A DNA stretch of 64,000 nt, taken from Rapana venosa. Its lineage: Eukaryota > Mollusca > Gastropoda > Neogastropoda > Muricidae. Under the pieces are notes generated by a model that ran no database searches, was not told the origin of the DNA, and was given only the letters and a program-made list of their open reading frames with translations. The position numbers and the translations under genes were made by a program. Numbering within the stretch: position 1 is the first letter of the stretch; each line of letters begins with the position of its first letter. This document shows, piece after piece, positions 44,060 to 55,421 of this stretch. The stretch lies in NCBI GenBank assembly GCA_028751875.1, contig CM054140.1:47721461-47785460 (forward strand), in the 5' to 3' direction.

Positions 44060-47000
44060 TTCAATCTAATGTTCACTGTATATATTCTAATACATTTTTT
44101 TTATTTGAATATTCTGTATTCATATGTATGAACTGTACATTCAGGAGGATTGGAGTTTGCTTGAATGGTTGCCCATTAAGATAAAAGAAACACACTCACA
44201 CATGTTTACACACACACACGTTCACGCACATGTGTGCGCACACACATCATGCCATATGCATTAGTTTCACTGTACTGAAAAAACACACATACCACGCACA
44301 CATGCTAACACTTATTATATGTTAAGTAAGGTTGACCAGTTAATTGGTTTTCATATGATTAACAGATATTCAATGGTGATCATATAAATATATCGCCATT
44401 TTTTATTTACCTGCTGAACTCATTGGATTTATGATAAGGGCGATAGCATTTTCTTGAAAGGTAAATAGTCCAGGCTTCATTAATCGTAAGACCTGGTGAT
44501 GCAGATGACATTCATGTAATGATTTCTCTACTAATGGATTGATTTTAACATGGATATATCCCCGAAGTCAGAATGCAGCTACCTTAATGGTGGGCAAACA
44601 GCTGGATTCACAAAATCTCAACACTGATGAACCTTGTAGCTCTAGCTGAGGAATGAAAACAAAATCATTGGATATCAGTGTACTTCAAACTGTAGCACAA
44701 TGATATATACATATACTTCAAAACTTACTTCAAGTCTACAAAAAGCACGAAATCTATCAAATCTATCAATCCAAATGATTAGTTTGTGTATGTACCCAAC
44801 ATTTCTCGTCTGAGTTAAAAAATGTCTACACCTTACTGCTTTGAATTTTGCAGGCAATTTAATAACAAATCGTCAGATGATGGATATGATAGCTTGTCTT
44901 ATATAACCATGTCTAACTTAAAAACTCCACACTTTTTATGAATCACGCAGATGACTTAACGTTAAGGTAAAAAAAAATTATTTTTTAAAAAAAGCTTTTC
45001 ATTATTGGTTTTGTATTCACAGAATAGTACAGAGAATCTGTGGATGTCCCAGGTTTAAACCATTTTACATTTGCATTAAAAGCAAATATTCTTAGTTTGA
45101 ATTTTTCATGATATAATCTATGCCATTATTTGTTGGTAACTTTCAGAAATTTTTCTACTCAGAAACTTTTTTTTGCTTTGCTTTTCATAATTTGATGCCA
45201 GTTTTGTTTGAACAAACAAATACGTGTCTTTTTCAGTTCTAGAGCAAACTGGTGCTCATTTCCTACTCCCTGGGACAACCACACTTTCAAACCACTAATC
45301 TGATAAAAGCTTTTTAACCTGACAAACCCAATTCTTTGTATCCAGTTCCATATGAGTAATCACCTTTTGCTCTTCGCAAATGTTCTCATGTATTCAAAAG
45401 GACGTCTTCCTGTTCCCGGTTCAGCTTAGAAGCTTGTATTAGATTAATGTGTAAATACAGCCCCCAAAAAAGACAATTGTTCTTCTTGAATTTTCTTCCA
45501 GTGCTCAGACAGCAACTATTATTGTCTGTCATATGAGCAAATATGTGTTGCATTACCATTAAGCGACTTACACGTCAGGCCCAGCATATCCTATTTCTGT
45601 GTGGAAAAAAAAATTATGAAGTAGCTATGTACCTTTTTCTTAATGTGGATCTTAAGTTTTTAAAAAAAAAGGATCTTAAGTTAAGGCCCCATATTTCAGC
45701 AGAATGAGTAAGTAGAAGTTCAACCTGTGTGGTAACCATTTCCAAACTAAAGAATTAACTAAATGCAATTTTATTAATGATTTAAAATTTTCAACAAACG
45801 TTCTTCCTTCCTGCAAGATTTTTCATTAAAGCGAACAACATTCAGGTTGTACTTTTCTCTGTTTAATTGAAGTAAACTACATTATGAAACGTTTTTCTGT
45901 TCTATTCTACATGAACATTTATGGCATTGTGTGTTTTCGCCCCAACAGGTTCACAGTACCTGTGTCAGCTCTAGCCATAGAGGTAGACATCAGAGACTGT
46001 ACTTTAGATTCCTGTGACCTGCAGCTGACAACCCCTGAGGACGAGTTGGGTCAAAAGCTGACAAAAAACTGCAGCAATGTGAAAAATGTGACCTGCACCT
46101 TGCTCCTGCCTACCCCTCTCCTTGGTGTTCAGCAGTATGTGCATCTTCAGCTGCTGACGGAAGGAAATGCCACTATGGTTGTGGATCTTAAATCAGAGGG
46201 TAGGAAACAATTTGTGGGGATTTTGGGTGTTGTATCTTTTGCTCCTCAGCTAGAGGTCTGAGGTTCACCAATGGTGAGATTTTGTGTGTGCAACCACTTT
46301 TGCCCACCATACAGGAAGCCACATTCCGACTTAGGGGATGTATGCTGGGTATGTTTGTGTCTCCGTAACCCATCAAACACTGACATCAATTACGGGATCT
46401 TTGACATGCATATTTGATCTTCTGCATGTGTATATATTCATAAAGGGAATTAAGGCACTGGCAGGTCTGCACTGGAAGATCATAAAAATCCCCACCGACA
46501 CCACCTACATTCGGACCATGACTTCATGGACCCATGGGATGGCAGTAAAATGGTCTTAACCACTTGGCTATAACATCTGTCTGAGAATGATTAAAAAAGA
46601 AATGTACATCGGTAGGGTGTTTTTTTGTGGTTTTGTTTATATATGTGTTTTTAGATCTGAGTCAAGTGTGTGTGTTTGCGGGTGTTTGTCCACATATGCA
46701 TGCTTTGTGTGCGTGTTTGTGTGTGCCTGCTACAGTGGTTCATCTGTCTTCTCTGTTCCATTTGAGATATAGTATTCTGGTCAGAATCCTTGATAATGTG
46801 TTATGTAATGAAAAATGGCAAAACCCTTGGGGTTTTTTTGTGTGTCTATCAAAATGTGATGTCAAGGAAAATGGCAAAACCTTTGGGTTATTTTTTTGTG
46901 TCTATCAAAATGTCATGTTTGCAGTAATGTGCAGCTGTGTCACAGCAATGAAATAATTTTCTTTAACAACACAAATATAAGATTATCATTATTCTCAACA

Positions 47001-49469
47001 AATTTGTGGAAACGAGGTCTTCTTTTGACTTGATCACCATTCCTTTCCCTTTTGTCATTCTTAATTGTATTTTAATTCATCTCATTCTTCTTTTTACTAT
47101 CGAGATCATAGACCATTAAGAGTTTTTTTAATGTTTTTTGTTTTTGTTTTTTATCAGACTGTCTTCCAGCAGAGTCATCATCAGACACAAATCAGTCCTG
47201 TATTTTGGAACCGAAGTTGGATCGTTACCAGAAGCCTGCAGATTTCAGCATCAGTTTTGTTCGTCTGGTGAACGACACTGTAGAGGACAACAAATTCAGC
47301 TTATCCAATGGCAGCGTGACTGTCGTCCCCTTCACCCTGGAAAGGATGACCGACATGGGCGGTACTCTCAGTATCAAGGTCACTCTGAAGAAAGAGGATA
47401 TGGTAAGATACTCTATTCTGATACTCAGAATTTTTCTGTTTTGTTGTTGTTTTTTTGGTATTGTATTGTATTGTCTTGTGTTCTTTCTTCTTCGTTGTCA
47501 GACGCTCAGACAGCAACTATTGTTTGTTATATAAGTGAAAATGCATCATGTTGTCATGCGTACACGTCAGGCCCAGCGCATCCAACTTCGGCATAAGAGA
47601 GAATTGTTATCGTTTAAGTCTTTCCTGGGGGAAAAAAGTCAGGAGAGTGGGCCAAGAAGGCAGAAAATAGACAAGAAGGCAGTGACGGAAAGAAAAGAAG
47701 CAAGGCAGAAACAAAGAGTGATAGAAAAGAATTTTCTAACATACAATTTCCAGAAGGTGGGGATGCTATTTATACTGACAGGTCCCTGGCATCCCCACAG
47801 GTGACTACTGTATTCTATAGTATTGTATTGTCTACCACTTTCAGACACAGCAAACTTCTCTGCATGAAATTTGGGTTGGTCTCTTGTGGAGAGTGTGTTA
47901 CCACAAGAGCAACACCACCAATTATTCCTTTTTTTCGGGGGGGGGGGGGTTAAATTTTTCCTGTCGTCATGAGAGTGAACTTTAAAAAAAAAATTTCTAA
48001 CAGAATTTTGCAAGGGACAAGTCTTACTGCTGTTGGTTCTTTAATATGTGATGAATCCATATTACACATGGGAACTTGGTTTATCTTGTCATCTAAAAGA
48101 CCACCACTCAAGGTATAGTGGATGGGAGAAAAGTTTGGGCTTTAGTGAAGATCAGACCCAGCCTTCTCACTTCTGAATGGGGGTGTTACATCTAGACCAC
48201 CCATCCACATTTTCCGTTATCTTCTGTCAGTTGGTTTTTTTTCTTCTCAAGAAATGCCATAGTGTATTCTGTCTTTTCTCTGTTTCTTTGCTCTTCCTCT
48301 TCCTCTCTTTATTGCTCCCTCATTGATAACATTGTGGTAATATAATCACTTTTGTAAAAGGTAATCTCCCAATAAAGAGGCTCCAAGTGCATTAACCATG
48401 AATCTGTGCACCCATACAAAATGGTAATTTTGCAAATATACGCATAAACAATCTGGTGCATTTTTACTCTAAGGTTGACAGGGTAGGGTCATAGTTTTGT
48501 TGGAACAAGAGAAAATCTGAAAATGTGCACTGTTTGAATTTTTTTTTCTGTGAGAGGATGGAAGCGAGAGTTCCAGACCATAAGAACTTAATAGCAGAAA
48601 GATTGTTGATCAAATGTTTTTTGTTCCTCAGCTAGAGCTTGAAATGTTCACCAATGGTGAGATTTGGGTATGCCACTGTTTTTAACCCACCATTAAGGTA
48701 GCCGCATTCTGACTTCAGGGATGATGGTGTCTAAACACAAAACCTGTGTACATGCATTTTTTAAAAGTTGTCGTCCATTCCTACCAGCATGTAATGACCT
48801 ACTTTTCTGGAACAGGATTTTAATGTGTGTGCAAGACGTTTTCTCCATGCATTTGCACATGATACCTCAGTTTATAGTCTCAACCGAAAGACTGACCAAA
48901 TGATCTGAAGTTGAGCCTTGTAATCCACAATTTTTCAGCACTAGATCTGATATGGTGAGAAGGCTGATGGAACTTTTCTTCCTTTCCATTTGCCTTCAGC
49001 ATTTTTCATTCGTCATGCTATTCACTTCATGCTGATCTGTCAGCTTCTGTATTTTATCATTGTTTTGTTGCTTATTTCTCTTCTCCGTTTTTCCAGGCCA
49101 AGGACCAGCAGGTACGGGTGTGTGGCCAGGTTACGAGCGGCAGATTCCCCGCGTCAATCAGCGACCTTGACCCCTGCCTTAATGTGACCAACAGTTTCCA
49201 GGTGAACTCCAGCAGTGTGGAGGGCAGCAGTGATGGAAGTGTTTCTGGTCAGCTGTACGTCCCCTACCCAGAGGAGGGAATGTGGACCGCTGCTCTAGGA
49301 CTGCAGTGTTACAATGCTACCAACGGAAGGTGGGTTTGTGCCAAACAGTCGGTTATACGTTGTTGTCATCCCCAATGTTGGAACATGGCTACTTTAGTTG
49401 TGGGAAGAAACCAGTCATATACACTTTTTAAAATCTCACCACTGGTAAACCTCAGAGCTCTAGCCAAGG

Positions 49470-49504
<35 letters not shown>

Positions 49505-52500
49505 GAATGTTGTAAAAATTGTGTCATGTCTCTTTTGGTGTGGTTAATGACAGCAAGAAGCGTAAAGAAACAAAACAAAGAGAAAAAGTTACGGCTGCAA
49601 AACTGACAACAGACTGACAAAAGAAACTCTTTCTCACATTGCTTTGAACATTCATATAGTAAAAGAGAGAAAAACAAAGTTGTTTAATAACCCTTTTGTG
49701 TTCTCTCTGACAGCTAGCTTTTCACCAAGAGGAATTTTTTTGTCCCTGAGAGGGAAAATGTGTAATAATCAACCAACAAAACATCTGAGATATGATTTAA
49801 TCCTGTGGCTGTTAAGCATTCTACACAAACATATCTGTGTGGAAACTGGTATGCAAGAGTGTGGAAAAATCCTGTTATAATGGTGAGATCATTTCTCATC
49901 ATCCCTGAAGTAGGAATGCCGCTACCCTTATGCTAGGCAAAAACAGTCAAATACACAAATTCTCACCATTGGTGAACCTTGGAGCTTTAGCCGAGGAATG
50001 AAATAAACACATCATCATGAGGCATTGTTAGGCACACAGAGGTATGATGGCAAGCTAATTGCCAAGGTCTTCACTAAAATGTTATGTTGTAAAATGTGTT
50101 AAGATTACCTTCAGCCATGACAAGGTCTTAACATAACCTGCATTCTCCTTTGTTAAAGGAGAAAAAATCCTCTGAAGTCAGAGTATGGCTGCCTATATGG
50201 CAAGGTACTTGAAAAAAGTCATACACGCAAACTTCTCATCCAGTGTGTACTTCCTATCTCTCAGTGATTCCAAGGTGGGATGAGTGAGTCAGAGTGCATG
50301 TTCTGGGTGACCCCCATGGGGTGAAGCTGGGAAACGCACCACCACCACAACAACAACACCACTTACCTTGTCACATATAATATGCAGCCAAGGTACTGTG
50401 TCTTTCTGATGGCAGTTCTGAGGTGGTGCCCTGCTCAAACGGCACGCAGACGGTGATGCTTTCAGTGAAGATCCAGAGCTGCGTGGATGGGAGATGCAAC
50501 GGCCAGGGTACCTGCAAAGAGTACATCAAAGATTCAGACTTCATCGTTTTCTCCTCCTGCTACTGTTCGGCAGGTAACTGATCCATGACAGGTGTAACAT
50601 GATGATAAGTTAAGGTGTTTATCTCTTTTTCTCTTTTCTCTTTAGCATTGTCATAGTTGTCTTCTTTGTTCCTCAATTTAAACTTTTAGGCTCACCTTTG
50701 GTGAGCAGCCATTGCAACCATTTTCCCACCATTACATTGGTCACCACATTCTGATTTTGGATATGATATAAACATGACACCAGTATGTACACATTTTTGT
50801 TTTGCCACAAAGTCCCACTGGCAAGTGATAGTCTGCTCTTTTTCAAAGGGGGAATGAGATTTAACACTGCATGCATGGTAAAAAAAAAAAAGGTAAAGGA
50901 GTCCCATAACGTATAAGGTCGTAGGGGAGCGAGGCGTCAGAGACTTCACTTCTCTAGGGCCAGCATATTGAGGGCGGCGCCCATCTCCTCTCCCTCGCTG
51001 CTTTACCTTCCCTGACCCTAAAGATGGCAGGTACCCATTTACAGCTGGGTGAACTGGGGGAACTGTACTGAAGCCAAGGCGCGCAAACGGTCACCCATCC
51101 AACTGGTAACCACGCTTGACGCTGCTTAACTTGGCTGGGGGAAAGCGAGTGCTCCGACCACTGAGCTATCCCGTCCCCATGCATGCATGACTACCTATTC
51201 ATTCCTGGGATCTTGATTCAAAGTCTTATCCAAACAACTGGAGAGGGTGTAAGTTTGCACAACTGTTGGCCCTGAAGACAACATCTCGCCCAGCCAAGTG
51301 GCCATATTTGATTCAGAATTGAAATCTTGACCCTTGGACAAAGCATTGAATGTGTTATCCATATGTTAGGCAACAGAAATGCCGTGTTGTCTTCAGGTTG
51401 GAGAGGCTATGGATGCACAGATGGGAGCAAGGCTTTCTCCGATTCCAGCCAGCTGGTTGAAGTGTTACTGCTGACACTGAGCAACCTGTTCTTTCTGCCT
51501 GCCATCTTTGTGGCTGTGTACCGCCGCTATTACCTGGAAGCCATGGTCTACTTCTACAATATGTTCTTTTCTACGGTAAGCTAGCTTCTTCTACTTTTCT
51601 CCTTAAGCCAACTTTAAAAAAAATTGTTATTTGAATAATTTGTTATTCAAAGAATTAAACAAAGGAGAGGCCAGTAACAGTGGCATGGGGAAAAAAACAA
51701 TAACTTTACTTGTCTTTTTTCTAGTATGAAAGGGATTTATGATTTATGTCTGATCTGTTCAGCATCTCTTCTCTCACTTTAAGGAAGTATCTGCATCCCC
51801 AGTTTTCCTTCTGCTAGTGAGAGAAAAAAAAGTATTGAGATTAAACAGTACACTTCTGATGTACAGTGGTTTTTTTCCAGAATTTTTTAAGGTGGTCAGT
51901 AATTATGTATAATCAGCTTGGTTTTTTTCAATCTTATGTATAATCAGCTTGGTTTTTTTCAATCTTTGTAATGAACGATGTAAGTTAGTAACAAAAGGGT
52001 AGGTTAAATGTAATTTTCTTATCATCCATGAATTATTATTACTCAGCTTTTGTCTGTATTTATAAACTGAAAATCCATGTGGCAAGAACTTTTTCCTTTA
52101 TGTATTGTTATGTTTTATGTAACATAACATTTAATATGACAAACTGAAATAAAATATGAAAAAAAGACAATCTATCACTGTCTTTTCTTTACAGGTGTTA
52201 TCTAATTCTTATTCTATTCAGTATGCATTCATACTGTTTATCCATGTATATGGTATATATGTTTGGGGTGTTTTTTTCCAAATGTATGTACCATATTATT
52301 TTCATTTAGAATTTGTTTTTTTGGACTGTATCTTTCTCAATGTAGTGACGTTTTATCAAATTTACTTGTTCTCTGACTATTGCAGTTCTACCACGCCTGT
52401 GATGGAGACCGTATCGACAAGTACGTCTACTGCATGACCAAATACTCTGTGCTGGCCACAGGGGACTTTCTGGCTTCCTCCGTCTCTCTGTGGGTGACCC

Positions 52501-55378
52501 TCATCGCAATGACTCAGCTGCCCGTCAACTTCACCTCCACTATCCAGATGGCAGGGCCCCTGGCTTTGATAATCGGAGTTCTGCTGGATCGATTCAGTTT
52601 ATGGATCATCGCCGTACCTACCGGCCTAGGACTGGTTTTGGTTCTCGTGTGTTGGGTAATTATTGATAGGGATTACTCTTTTTTGGGGGGGATTGTTTGT
52701 AGGGTGACACTAGTTTTTAGGGTTTTTAGTGTTTTACCAAATAATTATACTTTTCTCTTGGTAATTTTTAGTTCACTCCTTGGCTAGACTTCCGGTTCAC
52801 CACTGCTGTTCATCTCAACAGTAAAAACAGCACATTCAGTTCAGAGCTACCGCAAAACCCTAACTGAAATCTGACCAGGCTTATCCCGCATCACCATCAA
52901 ATGGCTGCACCCCCTTCTTTTTTTTCTTTTTTCTTTTTCAAAATTTATTCTAACAGAATACACATACTATAAGCAAGTAATGTGAAATTTTGCATGGAAC
53001 GATTATAAAAAAAAAGAAGAAATTCACAAATACTGTTGAAATAAATAAAAGGGAAAAGGAGAAAAATTAACTTTTCTACCTGTTTAATATAAAGAAAATC
53101 AGAAAAATGTTTATCTAAAACATACATACAAAATTACACAATCATCATCATCATCAGACCCGTGACCTTGGCGGTCGTGGGGGAGACATGAAAGACGATG
53201 CCGTGGTAAGCCTCCTCCATCCATCTCAGTCCTCGGCTCTGCGCAGTAGTGCCGAGTCATTCATCCTGGTCCATTCTCTGATGTTGTCCATCCATGACTT
53301 GTTCTGTCTTCCCCTCCTTCTGCCACCTTCGAGTGTTCCCTGTAGTACTGTTTTGGGCAGAGTGTTGTGGTGGGTGACGTGGCCGAACCATGTCAGCTTT
53401 TTCTTCTTGACGATGGTGAGAAGGGGTTCCTGTGGACCTGCCAGCCGTGTTATTTGACTCTTGACAAATTCGTTGGTCTTTCGTTCTCTCCAGGATATGC
53501 CCAGTAGTTTTCTATGGCATTTTGTTTCGAATGACTGGATTCGCTTTGCTGTTTCAGCAGTCAATGTCCAGGTTTCACTTCCGTACAGCAGGATCGACTG
53601 AATTAGGGCTTTGTAGAGCTTTAGTTTGATTGGGAAACTGATCTCTTTACTTTTCCATATGGTGGTGAGTTTTGTCATGGAAGATGTTTACACAATACAA
53701 ATGCATAAAATCAAGCTCATGTTAAAGTGTGAATGCCACTGCATTATTGTCAGTGTCACTGAAATACATATTTATGCTCATTCATGAACAACACACACAC
53801 ACACACACACATACACACATCTGCACTCCCTTCTTTGTTCTGTATGTTTATGGTGCTTTATGTACTATTAAAATTTGTAGTCTGTTATCAACACACTAAC
53901 CACAACCAAGAAATTTACATCCAAACTTATTGAATCTTTGACTCGTTTCTAAACATTTTCTTCAACAACAGATAGTGCAGTGCTCTCGCAGCAAACGCTG
54001 TTTCCCCGACAAGCGACACTGGATGTGGATGCTGCCAGGGGTGCTGTTTGCCGTGGCTGGTGCCGTCATGTTCGCCTTCTTTCAGACCAGCAACAACTAC
54101 AAGTACCTCCACAGCGTCTGGCACGTCTGTCTGTCGCTGTGCATCATTTTCCTGCTGCCTCCACGCCGCAAAGAGAAAGGTGAGGAATCTCTCCTGGGTT
54201 GGTTTGGTAGCTGGGGAATAATTGAGGGTCTGTACAGTCCTTCAAGATTGTTAACACCTTTCAGTGCCAGACCAAGGTGTAAGGAAGTGCTTCTCTAGTA
54301 CCAAGACATTTTGAGGAATCGAGAACCGTGCTGTGCCTGGGACAGTGTTAAAGTAATCAAATAATCACTCATTTGACACAAGGATTACAAAATGATTACT
54401 CCTGCAGTCTTAAAGAGGAAAATCACTTGAGTTTGATCTGGTTCCTGTACTCTCTGGTCTGGCTCTTAATAGTAGAAATTTGTGGTGTGTGGGGGGAAGG
54501 GGGTGTTCATGATACAGCTTAAATACTGATGTCTGTACTCTCTCTCTCAATTACTAGTCTTAGTATTTTGAGATAGATGGTAATTAACCGTACATTAATT
54601 AAGCATACACACAGAGACTGGATGTTAAAAAAGCACACAAGTGCTTATTCCATTATCCTCAGACTAAAAGACGTACACATAATAAGTTGCAATTTATTTA
54701 TGAATGTTTCGGTCTTTTTATTAGTCTAGCTACAACATATTCAGGTTATAACCATTACATCAGTAGTGTTCTATTTAGAAAGGCCACACAGTGCCCTGTG
54801 TTCTCAGAATCATAAAGAAAATAGAATATTGCTTTTACCTTGCAAAATCAACTATCCCATTTTTCTTTTCCTTTTTTTTTTTTACCTTCCTCTTTTTCCT
54901 TCTCTATTTCCTTGTTTTTGTTTTGGGTTTTTTGTGGTTTCCTTTTTTCCCCATTTGCAACAGAAACCTGCTTACACCACTCAAGCTGATGGCCTGTTGG
55001 CATGCACTGAAATGGTTTTAAAACATTCCATGATTCTTAGGTTTCCCTTATCAAAAGTCTTAATCACTAATGCGCATAATTTGTGCTTTGACATGGATTC
55101 TGAAGAATGTTTATGTATATTTTCTGAATATTTTGATCTTAGTTATAACCCCCCCTCCTAATCTATATATCTACCTATCTAATTATATATATGACGGGGC
55201 AAAAAGATCCAAGAGAGTGTAGCCATCATAATGACATTCACATTAATTACTTTAAAAAGACATGGATAACAGAGTTACTGCCCTTTAGATTTCATGGAAA
55301 TGCACAGAGAGAAAGTGAGAGATAGAGAGTTCTTGAAAGTCTTCCAACTTTCCATGAAAAGTTGTGTATGAACCCTGT

Positions 55379-55421
<43 letters not shown>

